Part shown: piece by piece, positions 1 to 14,449 of the stretch
How positions within the stretch are numbered: position 1 is the stretch's first letter
How the letters are laid out: the number at the start of each line of letters is the position of its first letter
Assembly (NCBI GenBank): GCA_963748315.1
Contig: CAVVIK010000005.1
Location: forward strand, 434,001-498,000
DNA length: 64,000 nt
Source of the DNA: DASPHG01 sp963748315
GTDB lineage: Bacteria > Actinomycetota > Thermoleophilia > Solirubrobacterales > Thermoleophilaceae
Direction of reading: 5' to 3'
Program-made: the position numbers and the translations under genes
Notes under the pieces: generated by a model
Databases searched by the model: none
What the model was told of the DNA's origin: nothing
What the model saw: only the letters and a program-made list of their open reading frames with translations

Positions 1-1639
1 CGATGGGTGCGGGGTTGAGTTGAAGTTGCCCGTCGTGCCTGTCACGAACGAGTAGTTCGGGGCGTCGAGGGTGCCCGGCGCGCAGGTCGATCGGTACGGG
101 CTGGTCGATGCCCGTCGCGCGTTCTGGCATCTGAGCGAGCCGCTGAGGGTGAACCGGAGTCCGCGGATCAGCCGTGCTCGGGTCGAGCTGATTCGTCGCT
201 CGCGTAGGACCATGAGCGGCTTCGACGGAGCTGTTGTATAAGCCGGCGCTGACGTAGGTGAGGTCGTAGTTGCTCGTGTTCAGCGCGAGCGTGCCCTGGT
301 TGATCGCGTACGGGCTGCCAGCGACCGTCTCGCCGGCCGTGCGCGTCAGGGCGCCGGTGAAGCTGTCGCCGACGACCAAGTCGCCTGACGTGTCGGACAT
401 CGGGTCCGTGCGCTGTCGTTGCTGTAGACCTTCGACTGCCCCGAGTCGGCGGTGACCTGGACGGCCCGCTTGACGGCGCCGACGTTGCGGATGATCGACG
501 TGGCCGGGGCGTACGTGCTGCGCCGGCCTGCGACGCCGTCAGGGTGCACTGGTTCGTGCCACTGATCATCGTCGCGGTCGAGCCGTCGAGCGAGCAGCCG
601 CCCGAGGGCGCGATCGTGACGGTGAGCCCGGTCGGAGCATCGCCGTTGTCGCGGGACGTCGCCGTGCCGAGACGAAGTCCGACCGTCGTCGGCAGGACAT
701 CGGCCTCGTAGTCGATGTGCTGGGCGTTGGACCGGTCATCCTGTTGTTCGCCCGACGAAGATCTGCGGCCGACGGGTGATCGTGTGGGCCGTCGTCACCG
801 CGGTCGTCGGTGACGTCGAGAGCCGGTGGTCGCGCGTCCCGATCCGGGTCTGGCGCCGCCGACGGCGTGGAGCGGGCCGCGTCGACGAAGAAGACCCGGT
901 GCCGTCCGACCCAGTGACGTCCGTCTGGGCGAGCGGGTGGTGGCCACCGCCGGCCGTGTTCTGCGCCTGAGCCGGTCGGCCCCAGCAGTCGTTCACACCC
1001 CGATCGAGGGCGCGCGAGCCGAGCTTCGGGCGCGGTCTTCAGCCGCCGCGGGACGCCCCGTGCCGGTAGTCGGCGCGGAGAGCGCATTGCGTGCTGACTG
1101 CGTCCTCGACCTGCGAAGTTCCGCCCGTGAGCGGTGAGCCGCCGGCTGGGACGTCGGTCACGCGCGCGCCGTCGCCCGTGGTGGCCAGGGCTCGTTGTCG
1201 TTGGTCGGCGAGGCCCCAGGTCACGCTCGTGACATCGCTGCCCGGACGTGCGTCGTCGCCGGTGATACGTGAAGCCCCCCGCGCCGACCCGCGGGAATCG
1301 TGGTTCGCCGCGCCGTCGTTGTTGATCGTCCAGATGCCCACCGCCGTGGTCGGCGTCCACCCCGAGCGCGTCGTCGAGCTTGGTGTCGTCCACCTGTGCG
1401 TCGGGACCGAGATCTGCGGGACCGCGCAGAGCGCTCGCGACCCACTCGGGTTGTTGACCGTGACCTTGTAGCCTCGGCAGGCTTGGTCAGGTACGACGTC
1501 CGTCTTGTCACCGTCGCCGTGGCGTTGAATCCGAGTTGGCAGCAGAGGGCAGCGCCACCGGCCAGCATCGAGGCCTCACGTCGAGTGCCATGGCGAGGCG
1601 GCGAGTCCGGGCGAGAGTGAGTGAGCGAGAGAAGTTCAA
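1..1639 (-). CDS. secreted repeat-type surface protein, N-terminal part, runs off left edge
   Basis: Fragmentary minus-strand reading frames here resemble the start of the complete paralogue ending at 1835. Both carry a YLTK motif soon after the N-terminus, followed by a VNN(P/T)S motif typical of Ig/DUF11-like beta domains. No single frame stays open, so several indels are likely. A TTG at 1637-1639 follows an AAAGGA ribosome site by five bases and begins a basic, hydrophobic signal-like stretch; an ATG at 1589-1591 is an alternative. The C-terminus lies outside the window. A secreted adhesin-like structural protein is inferred from the paralogue, not from a catalytic motif. It could also be a decayed duplicate. 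Confidence 0.45.
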
Positions 1640-1690
1640 AGGAGTCCTTTCAAGCGAGTCAGGTCTAGGTTCAGGTTCGGGCTTTCGGAG

Positions 1691-1752
1691 GGCACCCACA
1701 AGAGGCCATCTGGGTGAAGATCGTTCAGCCGCGCTGAACACTTCGTTCACCC
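1691..1752 (-). promoter_or_regulatory. conserved leader element A (three potential RNA stems)
   Basis: On the minus strand this reads as an outer stem GGGTGAA/TTCACCC enclosing an inner stem GTTCAGC/GCTGAAC with loop GCG. A third hairpin follows, GGC-CTC-loop TTGT-GGG-bulge-GCC. The same architecture with changed paired bases occurs upstream of the neighbouring paralogue (6902-6963). It lies directly after the terminator of that paralogue and about 50-110 bases before the start of this gene. It matches no riboswitch class I can name. A palindromic protein-binding site is the alternative. Confidence 0.55.
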
Positions 1753-1789
1753 AAAAAGCAGGGGCGACGCGAATCCTTCGCGCCGCCCC
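1753..1789 (-). terminator. rho-independent terminator of the repeat-protein gene
   Basis: On the minus strand a 13-base-pair stem (GGGGCGGCGCGAA against TTCGCGTCGCCCC, one mismatch, loop of three) is followed by TGCTTTTT. It lies 46 bases after the stop codon at 1835-1837. Confidence 0.8.
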
Positions 1790-1834
1790 CGTCGCACGAC
1801 CTGACTCGTGCGGTCTAGCCGGCCTCGGCCCGTC

Positions 1835-4800
1835 CTAGGTCTTCAGCCGGTAAGTCTTCTTGTCGGCGACCGTGCCGTCCTCGGAGACGACCGTGGTCTT
1901 GATGACCAGCTTGGCCTTATTGGCCTTCCTGATCGCCTTCTTCTGCTTCTTGGTCAGCTTCAGCTTGACGACGCCGAGCTCGCCCTCAGCAAGGGAGAGG
2001 TTCTGCGTCTTCAGCTTCAGCTTCTTCGTAGCCGCCGCGCTCGCGCCGCCATCGCCGGTGGTCAGGACGACGGTCTTCTTCGCGGCCACATCGCAGTCAG
2101 CGGTGCAGCCGATCACGAAGAGCGGCTGGTTCGTGGACTGGAGCTTCTTGCCCTGGTCCTCGGGTGCGAATCCAAAGGCCATGCCACCGAAGTCGGTGCC
2201 AAGCGGCTTGACGTCGCCGCCCAGCTTGTTGGAGGCGCCCTGCTCGAGCTCCTCCTCCGTGGGCGGCTCGTCCTCCCGCCGGCCCGGGTCACGCTGGCGG
2301 ATCGTCGCCGTCGTGGTATCGACGCTCGAGAGCGCGTAGTTACCCGCGTCCGAGCCGCCGAGGCTGAAGCCCGTACCGCTCACGAACTTGTCGACGCCAG
2401 GGTTCGCGTTCCCGAACGCCGCCGTGCCGCCAACGAGGCTCACGTCGTCGCTGCCGAGCACGCCGCTCAGCGAACGGCTCGTGATCGTCGCCGCCGTGGT
2501 GCCGTCGAAGTCCTTGTCGGCGGCGGTGAAGCTGCCGGTCACGGACTTCTTCGTGATGTTCGCCGTGGCCGTGATCGCGCCCGCGGCGAGCGTGTAGTTG
2601 TTACGTCCGCTCCGGTACGGATCGAGCGACGGCTCCCGTCAGGCGTGACCGTCTTGTTGTTCCCGGCACTCGGGCTGGCGAAGGCAGCCGTGCCGCCCGA
2701 CAGGCTGACGTCGTCACCGCTCACCTCGCCGTTCAGGGAGCGGCTGGTCACGGCCATGCAGTGCGGGTGCCGTTGTAGGTCTTGCTGGCCGCGTTGAAGC
2801 TGCCGGTCACGTGACTTCGGCGTGATGTTCGCCGTGGTAGTGCCCGCGGGTCGACCGCGTAGTTCCCTGCGTCGCCACCCGTCAGCGCGATGGCGCGGTG
2901 ACCGGCTTGCCGTTGCCGCGGTTCTTGTTGTTGAACGAGGCGGAGTGGCCGCTCGGAGGCAATGAGACGTCGCCGGCGATGGCGCCAGGCAGCATGAGCG
3001 GCCACGCAACGGTCGCCGCGTTGCGTGCCGTCGTAGACTGCTTGTTGTCGCCGCTGCACCGCTCCGGTCAGGTCCTTCTCGGCGTGATGTTCGCGGTCGG
3101 TGATCGCGCCCGTCGTCAGCGTGTAGTTGCCCCTGTCCGCCCGGTCGAGCGAGTGGAGCCAGTAGCCCGTGACGGTCGATGCCGTCGCCGACATCCGCGC
3201 TCGCGAACTGTCCGCTCGCCGAGGCGTAGTTCGAGGTCGACCGTGTCGCCGCTGAGGATGTCGTCGTCCTCCGGATCGAGCGTGCTCGTGGGTGACCGTC
3301 GCGGCGGTCGTGCCGTTGTACACCTTGTTGTCGGCCGTGAAGGTGCCGTTGACGCCCTTCGGGTTGATCTTCGCGTCGTCGGTGTTGTCCATGACGAGCG
3401 TGTAGTTGCCCGCCTTGGTGCCGGACAGGTCGAAGTTCGAGCCCGTGACGACCTGGTCGATGACCACGCCGCTGCCGTTGCGAGCGACGTTCGCGCTCGC
3501 GAAGTCGGCGGTCGCAGAGCCGTCGTCGAGGTCGACGTCATCGGCGCCGACCACGTCGGCCGCGTCGAGCGAGCTGGCGCTGATGTTCGCGTCGTCGCTC
3601 TGGTCGTACGTCTTGTCGTCCGCCGTGAAGCTGCCGTCGACGTTCTTCGGGTTGATCTTCGCGTCGTCGGTCGTGTCCATGACGAGCGTGTAGTTGCCAG
3701 CCTTGGCGCCGGACAGGCTGAAGCCCGAGCCGGTGACGACCTGGTCGATCACGACGTCGCCGACGTCACGCGCGACCTCCGCGGTCGCGAAGTCGGCCGT
3801 GGCAGCACCCGTGGCGACGTCGACGTCATCGGTGCCGACAACGTCCGCGGCATCCGGGATGCCGTCGGTGATCGTGGCGTCGTCGTTGCCGTCGTAGGTC
3901 TTGTCGGCGGCGGTGAAGGTGCCGTCGAGATCCTTCGGGTTGATCATCGCGTTGTCGGTCGCCATCGCGAGCGAGTAGTTGTCGCTATCGGCGCCGTCCA
4001 GCGCGAAGTCGTGCGAGGTGACCACCTGGTCGATCACCACGCCGCCGCCGTCGCGCGCGACGTCGACGCTGGCGAAGTCCGCGCCCGCGCTGCTGTCGTC
4101 GAGCGTGACGTCCTCGGTCCCGACGATGTCGGTCGCGTCGATCGAGCTCGTGTCGATCACCGCGTTGTCGTCGCCGTCATAGGTCTTGTCGTCGGCCGTG
4201 AAGCTGCCGTCGATCGACTTCGGCGTGATCTTCGCCTCGTCGGTGTCGTCCATGACCAGCGAGTAGTTCCCGGCCGTGGTTCCGTCGAGGTCGAACCCGG
4301 AAGCCGTGACGGTCTGGTCGATCACGTCGCCGTCGAGGTTGCGTGCGACATTGGCGCTCGCGAAGTCGGCGGTGGCGCCGGTGTCGTCGAGCGTGACATC
4401 GTCCGCGCCCACGATGTCGGCAACCTCGAGCGAGCTCGAGCCGATAACGGCGTCGTCGTTGCCGTCATAGGGCTTGTCGTCGGCTAGGAAGCTGCCGTCG
4501 ACGTCCTTCGGGTTGATCTTCGCGTCGTCGGTCGCCATCACGAGCGCGTAGTTATCGATGTCGGCGCCCGCCAGCTCGAAGCCCTGCGAGGTGACCACCT
4601 GGTCGATCACGACGTCGCTGAGATCCCGCGCGACGTTGGCGCTCGCGAAGTCGGCGCTGGCGCCGGAATCGTCGAGGGTGACGTCCTCAGTCCCCACCAC
4701 GTCCGTCGCATCGATCGAGCTCGCGCTGATTGCCGCGTTGTCGTTGCCGTCGTAGGTCTTGTCGTCGGCCGTGAAGCTTCCGTCGACGTTCTTCGGCGTG

Positions 4801-6830
4801 ATCTTTGCGTCGTCGGTGTTGTCCATGAGGAGCGTGTAGTTGCCCGCCGTCGTGCCCTTTATGCCGAAGCCGGTCCCGGTGACCTCCTGGTCGATCGGGT
4901 CGCCGTTGGTGTCGCGCTGCACGTCGGCGCTGGCGAAGTCCGCAGTCGCGCCGGCGTCGTCCACGTCGACATCGTCAGCGCCGACCACGTCGGCCGGGGC
5001 GATCGAGCTGTCCGAGATCACCGCGTCGGTCGTGCCGTCGTAGGGCTTGTCGCGCGGCCGTGAAGCTGCCGTTCGCGTCCTTCGGGTTGATCTTCGCGTT
5101 GTCGGTCGCCAGCACGAGCGTGTAGTTGCCGGCCTTTGTGCCGGTGAGGTCGAGGCCCGAACCGGTCACGACCTGATCGATGACCACGCCGCCGCCGTCA
5201 CGCGCGACGTTGGCGCTCGCGAACGTCGCGCGTGCCGTGCGTCGGGTGAATCGAGACATCGTCGCTGTCGACGATTTGACTTGGGTCGTCGAGCTGCCGC
5301 GTCAGGATCGTCGCCGTGGTGTTCCCGTCGTAGGTCTTGTCGGCCGCGGTGAAGCTGCCGTTCAGGGTCTTCGGGTTGATCTTCGGCGTCGTCCGTGTTG
5401 TCCATGACGAGCGTGTAGTTGCCCGCCTGGGCGCCCGTGAGAGCGAAATTCGAGCCCGTGACGACCTTGTCGGCCACGGTGTTCCCCTGGTAGGCAACGT
5501 TGGCGTCGGCGAAGCTGGCGGTGCCCTGCGTCGGGTCGAGCGAGACCTCGTCGGTGCCGACGATGTCCGTGGCGTCGACCTGCCGCGTGATCGAGGCGGC
5601 CGTGGTGCCGTCGTAAGTCTTGTCAGCGGCGACGAAGCTGCCGTCGATCGACTTCTTGCCGACGGTCAGGTCGCCGCTGCCGGTGTTGCCGCTGTAGGTC
5701 GTATCGGTGGTGAAGCTCGCGCCGACGACGCCGGTGTGGGTGGTCGCGCTCTTGCCGGTGAGCGGCACGCCGGTCAGCGTCGCGACACCGTCGACGCCCG
5801 TCGTGGCCGAGCCGACCGGATTGCCGTCAAGCGTGAAGGCGATCGACTTGCCCGACACGACGCCGCGACGCGGGGCTCGTCGAGTTGAGCTTTGCGGTGA
5901 GGCTCCCGTTGCCGCCATACGTGCCGCTGCCCGAAACATCCGAGATGGTCGTCGGCGAGAGGGTGGCCTCGTATCCGGTCGATCGTCTGCTCGGCGACTT
6001 CTGGTTCGAGCTCGAGCCGATCGTGGACCACGACGGTCTTGCCGGTGCCGGCCGTCGATGTGATCTCGTGCCGGAGTAGTTCGCGAGCACGACCGAGGTG
6101 CCTCCATAGCCGATCGGACGAGGTGCGAAGGTCCCACGGTGCCGACAGGTGGTCCCGGCTGAGGCTCGACTGGCCGCTCGTCGGCGTGCGGCGTGACGCG
6201 GGCCCGCGCCCCACTGGCGGCCGCAAACCACGAACACGCGCGAGCTCACGGTCGGAGCGGTCTTGTCGCCGCCGGGCAGGCGCGCCGACGCTGGGCGGAG
6301 CCGCCAATGCCGTCGTGATCACGGCGTCTTCGATCTCGAAGTTCCATGCAGCTGGCTAGCAAGGCCGCCCGGCAGCAACGGTCGCAGCGGTACTCGTGCC
6401 GGTGAACGGGTGAGTCTCTTGACATTCACACCCCAAGTCCCCGACGGGTCGTTGCCCGCGCCATCGTCGCGTACACCGTGAAAGTCTCGACGCGCCAGCC
6501 GGAATCCGAGCCCGAAGTGCCTTGTTAACAGGCAGGTGCCCGTGTGGCCGTCGCCGCGTCCAACTCGCGCGCGGCGTGCGTGCAGCCTGTGATCGTCCAC
6601 GTCGGGGCGCCGGAGATCCGGACGCTGTCTAAGGCTCTCGTTGCCCGGAGCCGTGCTCGTGTTGTTGACCGTGAAGGTGTACGTCTCGGACTGCTTAGTC
6701 AGATACACATCGGTCTTGTCGACCGGTCGCTGTGGCCGCCTGCACTGCGTTCGCCGCCGCCGGCACGAGGCGCAAGGCCGGCAACAGCGATCAGGAGGGC
6801 GAGACCGAAGAGTGAGCGAGGGTTGAGCAT
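1835..6830 (-). CDS. secreted MBG/YDG-repeat surface protein
   Basis: Large exported structural protein of about 1,650 residues. The ATG at 6828-6830 follows a GAAAGGAC ribosome site, and the first residues (MLNPRSLFGLALLIAVAGLA) form a signal peptide. A YLTKQSETYTFTVNNTS segment comes next, then an Ig-like domain near 5.65-5.95 kb (FTLDGNPVGSATT, GVATLTGVPL). About 12 tandem repeats of about 95 residues follow (2.45-5.65 kb), with signatures (G)SFTA(A/D)DKTYDG, DDV.LD, VTG.GF.L and AGNYTL. These are MBG/YDG-type repeats known from large adhesins. The lysine-rich tail ends TYRLKT, with no LPXTG or membrane anchor. Only 2748-5021 is one long open frame. Several single-base indels interrupt the two ends and are probably errors. 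Adhesion or surface-layer role is inferred. Confidence 0.75.
2450..5650 (-). repeat. about 12 tandem MBG/YDG coding repeats, unit about 285 bp
   Basis: The DKTYDG-type motif recurs roughly every 282-288 bases (near 2.52, 2.79, 3.05, 3.33, 3.62, 3.90, 4.18, 4.47, 4.76, 5.05, 5.34 and 5.62 kb). The units differ mainly in the S/TSSID..DVVG loop. An alternating pattern is visible: units with AGNYTLVMDNTDDAK alternate with units ending DNY(A/S)LVMATD(D/N)AK. Confidence 0.8.
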
Positions 6831-6901
6831 TTGGAGCGAGAGTCCTTTCAAGGAGGTCAGGTCACGCATGAGTCAGGTAGGGACAGAGTCGGTGCGCGAA
6901 A

Positions 6902-6963
6902 GGGCCCTCGCAAGAGGCCGACTGGCCCCAAATCGTTCAGCGGTCTGAACGTTTCGCTTAGGG
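6902..6963 (-). promoter_or_regulatory. conserved leader element B (three potential RNA stems)
   Basis: Counterpart of element A. On the minus strand an outer stem CCCTAA/TTTGGGG (one G-U pair) encloses an inner stem GTTCAG/CTGAAC with loop ACCG. A hairpin GGC-CTC-loop TTGC-GAG-bulge-GCC follows. The outer stem shares almost no bases with element A yet still pairs, and the third stem swaps a T-G pair for T-A. Conserved unpaired positions include CGAA before the inner stem, GAT after it, and TTG in the last loop. It sits 70-130 bases before the ATG at 6830. Confidence 0.55.
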
Positions 6964-6997
6964 AATGAACGCCTGGACAGGCGTCGCTACGGGTGAC

Positions 6998-10101
<3,104 letters not shown>

Positions 10102-10109
<8 letters not shown>

Positions 10110-10518
10110 TTGCCGCCGCCTCGGCGTCCGCCCAGCTCATATACGCGTCGCCGGAGGCGATTTTGTCGCCGTCGAATCGGAACACCCAGCCGATGTCGTG
10201 CTCCACCGGCACCCCGCTCTCGGCGCCCTTGACCGCCAGCCGCACCTGGCCCAGAACAGTGTCCTCCCCGATCGCGCGGAAGGTCGCGTTGCGAAAGCCG
10301 ACGCTGGTGAAGCCCGCCTGGAAGTCGTCCCAATACTGCGCGAACCCCGCACGCCCCTGGTACTCCCGCTCACCCTCGATGCTGGCCTGCAGGGACGGCC
10401 GCCACCGGAAGTCCTCGGTGAAGAGCTCGTCGTAGCGGTCCAGGAGCATGCTCGGTCCCTCGGCCATCGCCTGCTCGGCGGTACGTCTCACGAGTTCAAC
10501 TTTCTCGTCCGGGGTCAC
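10102..10518 (-). CDS. NTF2-like (SnoaL-type) small protein between carA and carB
   Basis: A 138-residue alpha+beta cone protein. It has a helical N-terminus (ELVRRTAEQAMAEG), then LLDRYDELFTEDFRWRP, a GR-GFAQYWDDF segment typical of SnoaL/NTF2 folds, and closing strands with VFRFDGDKI. Its GTG (10516-10518) overlaps the carA stop as GTGA, and its own stop overlaps the carB start, so it is translationally coupled inside the pyrimidine operon. NTF2 folds can be enzymes or just ligand-binding domains, and no catalytic residues are certain. Function unknown. Confidence 0.8.
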
Positions 10519-11625
10519 GCTGCCAGCGCCATGAACGCGTCGAAGAGGTGGACGGCGTCGTGCGGCCCCGGGCCGGCCTCGGGGTGGTACTGGATCGTGC
10601 GCGCGGGTACGTCGCGCAGGACGAGACCCTCGACCGTGCGGTCGTAGAGGTTCAGGTGCGACAGCTCGGCCGCGCCGAAGTCGGTCTCCCACCGCAGCGG
10701 CTCGTCTGCCTCGAGCGTCTGCTCGCCGTTCGGGCCCGAGCACAGCGAAGCCGTGGTTCTGCGAGGTGATGTCGATCTTGCCGGTCTCGAGGTCCTTGAC
10801 GGGGTGGTTCGCGCCGCGGTGGCCGAACGGCAGCTTGAAGGTCTCCAGCCCAACCGCCCGGCACAGAAGCTGGTGGCCCAGGCAGATGCCGATCACGGGC
10901 ACCTTGCCCACGACCTGGCGGACGTTCTCGACGACGTAGTCGAGCGCGGCCGGGTCGCCCGGCCCGTTGGCGAGGAAGACGAGGTCGGGATCGCGCGCGA
11001 GCAGGTCCTCGGCGCTCGTCGCGCACGGATGCAGCTCGACGTGCGCGCCGCGCTCCCTGAAGTTGCGGATGATCGAGCCCTTGATGCCCGTGTCGATCGC
11101 GATCACGCGCGGGCCGTCGCCCTCGAGCACGACCGGCGCGGACGGCGTGACCTCGCATGCGAGATCGCGGCCGCTCATCGACGGCTCGGCATCGATCGCG
11201 GTGCGCGCGTTCGCCTCCGGCATCCCGCCGGGGAAGATCCCGCCGCGCATCGATCCCTTGTCGCGGATGTGGCGGACGAGCGCGCGCGTGTCGACGCCCG
11301 TGATCCCCGGGACGCCGCAATCCGCGAGCCACGTGAGCCAGCCACCCTCGGCGGCCGGCGCGTCCTCGCGGTCGATCGCGTCGCGCATTACTACCCCGCG
11401 CGCGTGAATCGCATCCGACTCCATCGCCTCCGCGGACACGCCGTAGTTGCCTATGTGCGGGTACGTGAAGACGATGATCTGGCCGCGGTAGCTCGGGTCG
11501 GTGACCGACTCCTGGTAGCCCGACATCGCGGTGTTGAAGACGACCTCGCCGGTGATGTGGCCCGCGGCGCCGGCGGCGTCGCCGTCGAAGCGCGTCCCGT
11601 CCTCGAGCAGGATGTACGCGCTCAC
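10515..11625 (-). CDS. carA: carbamoyl-phosphate synthase small subunit (glutaminase)
   Basis: Releases ammonia from glutamine and passes it to CarB. The N-terminal CPSase domain begins with AYILLEDGTRFDGDA and includes GEVVFNTAMSGYQE. The class I amidotransferase domain has the nucleophile in GICLGHQLLCRA, then HRGANHPVKD and SQNHGFAV. The catalytic His/Glu pair is in YHPEAGPGPHD near the C-terminus. The last 75 residues are in a different frame: one extra base in the GGGCCC run at about 10733-10738 breaks it, making the ORF read on falsely into the NTF2-like gene. GTG start overlaps the isochorismatase stop as GTGA. Confidence 0.93.
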
Positions 11626-12143
11626 TTGACGAGCCCCTGAACCTGCTTGAACTCGTCCGTGCCGGCCGCGCCGAGCAGCTCGAAGAGGGCAGTCTCGACA
11701 CTCGTCACGATCGCCCCGGACTGTTCCATCTTGTGCAGGCCGACGGTCTTGTTGGCGGCGGTTCGCGACGTCACCGCATCGCTTGCCACGTGCACCTCCA
11801 CGCCCCGCTCGAGCAGGTCGTGCGCGGTCTGCGAGACGCAGACGTGGGTCTCGATGCCGCACACGAGCGCCTGGTCGCGCCCGTCGAGGTCGAACCCGTC
11901 AGCGCGGGCCGCCGAGAAGCACGTCTTCTCCACCGGCTCGACTTCGCCGAGCTCCTCGACCGTCCGGCCGAGCCCCTTCGGGTACTGCTCGGTGACCACG
12001 ACCGGCACGGCCAGGATCTTGGCGCCCTCCATCAGGCGACGCGTGTTCTCGACGACGTCGTCGAAGCCCTCGACGGCGGGCCGAAAGGCCTCCTGCACGT
12101 CGACCACGACGAGCGCGGCCCGCTCCCTGTCGAGCGTCCTCAC
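11622..12143 (-). CDS. isochorismatase-family cysteine hydrolase in the pyr operon
   Basis: 173 residues with the family catalytic triad in place: Asp in VVVDVQEAF, Lys in TEQYPKGLGRT and Cys in CGIETHVCVSQTA. Members cleave vinyl ethers or amides (nicotinamide, N-carbamoyl compounds, ureidoacrylate). The substrate cannot be read from the sequence. GTG (12141-12143) overlaps the pyrC stop as GTGA, and its stop overlaps the carA start the same way, so it is produced with the pyrimidine enzymes. An amidase or carbamoyl-hydrolase side reaction in pyrimidine metabolism is conjecture. Confidence 0.85.
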   Translation of the reverse strand: MRTLDRERAALVVVDVQEAFRPAVEGFDDVVENTRRLMEGAKILAVPVVVTEQYPKGLGRTVEELGEVEPVEKTCFSAARADGFDLDGRDQALVCGIETHVCVSQTAHDLLERGVEVHVASDAVTSRTAANKTVGLHKMEQSGAIVTSVETALFELLGAAGTDEFKQVQGLVK

Positions 12144-13495
12144 GCCGGGACGGCTCCGATGGCAAATGAGCGCTCGCGGTAGGCGACCGCGCCGGCGGCG
12201 ATCGTCATGCGCACGCGGCCGGTCATGACGCGGCCGCCGAAGGCGCAGTTCGCCGAGCGGCTCTCGTAGCCGGCCTCCCCCACCTGCCACTCGGCCGCCA
12301 GGTCGAGCAGCGTGACGTTGGCGGGCGATCCGGGCGCGAGCGTCGGCACCGCGAGCCCGAACGGAGCACAGCCCGCGGTCATCCGCTCGACGAGGACGCC
12401 CAGGTCGAGGACCCCGGGCAGGACGAGCTCCGTGTGGAGCGCGGCGAACGCGGTCTCGAGGCCGGTCACGCCCATCGGGGCGATCTCGAACGGCTGCTCC
12501 TTCTCCTCGCGCGCGTGCGGCGCGTGGTCCGTAGCGACGCAGTCGATCACCCCCGACCGCAGCCCGTCGATCAGCGCATTGCGGTCGTCCTCGGAGCGCA
12601 GCGGCGGGTTCATCTTGAGGTTCGCGTCGAGCGAGCGCACGGCCTCGTCGGTGAGACAGAGGTGGTGCGGGCTCGCCTCGCACGTGATCGCGACGCCGGC
12701 CGCCTTCGCCTGCTCGACCGCTTCGACCGACTCGCGAGCGGACAGGTGCTGGATGTGGATGGCCGCGTCCTCGTAGCGCGCGAGCTGGGCATCGCGCGCG
12801 ATCATCGTGGACTCGGAGATCGACGGGATCCCGGCCAGCCCGAGTTGAGCCGAGATGGCGCCCTCGTGCATCGCGCCGTCGCGCGACAGGCTCGGGTCCT
12901 CCTCGTGGAGCGCGATCAGGCGGCCGGCAAGACGCTGGTACTGGAGCGCCTGGCGCAGGATGCCCGGCGCGCGCGACGGGCCGCCCGTCGTCGGTGAACC
13001 CGGCCGCGCCGAGGTCGGCGAGCTCGGCCATCTCGGTGAGCGCGTCGCCGTCCTGGCCGACCGTGACGGCGGCGAGGAACCCGGTCGGGATCCGCGCCTC
13101 CTGGCGCGCGCGCTCGCGCAGGGCACTCAGGACCGAGCCGTTGTCCACCACCGGGTCGGTGTTCGGCTGCCCGAGGATCATGCAGAAGCCGCCTGCGGCC
13201 GCCGCGCGGGTACCGGAGTCGATGTCCTCCTCGTCCTCGCGCCCGGGCGTGCGCAGGTGGACGTGCGGGTCGACGAACGCCGGCACCGCGACCAGCCCGT
13301 CGCCGTCGATCACCTCGGTGCCCTCGGGCGCCGTCAGCGAGTCGCCGAGCTCCGCCACCTCGCCGTCGCGGAGCAGGATGTCCTGGGCGCCGTCGAGGCC
13401 CGCGCGCGGGTCGAGCAGCCGGGCGCCGCGGATCAGGACGTCGGTCGTCGCGGTCGCGGCGGAGTCGAGCGGCGGGGCGTCGAAGCGGGGCGGCA

Positions 13496-13496
<1 letters not shown>
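12140..13496 (-). CDS. pyrC: dihydroorotase
   Basis: Closes carbamoyl aspartate to dihydroorotate. Type I amidohydrolase features: zinc ligands in FVDPHVHLRTPGRED, GGFCMILGQPNTDP, then LHEEDPSL, IHIQHLSA and VATDHAPHAREEK. The C-terminal strand domain ends NCAFGGRVMTGRV. A single indel near 12970-12990 moves the frame between FTDDGRPVA and the ILRQALQYQR part; both sides are strongly conserved, so an error is likely. ATG at 13494-13496 shares one base with the pyrB stop. Confidence 0.92.

Positions 13497-14445
<949 letters not shown>

Positions 14446-14449
<4 letters not shown>

Noticed and set aside
1808..2797. 329-residue plus-strand frame and other plus-strand frames in 1-6 kb
   Set aside because: Complement of the MBG/YDG repeat gene; composition mirrors the repeats and no ribosome site or family match is seen.
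2450..5650. Regular repeats considered as a CRISPR-like array
   Set aside because: Unit length of about 285 bp, in-frame coding and no short identical repeats with unique spacers.
6902..6963. Leader element considered as a c-di-GMP (GEMM), c-di-AMP (ydaO) or cobalamin riboswitch
   Set aside because: None of the conserved core segments of those classes can be found; kept only as an unnamed element.
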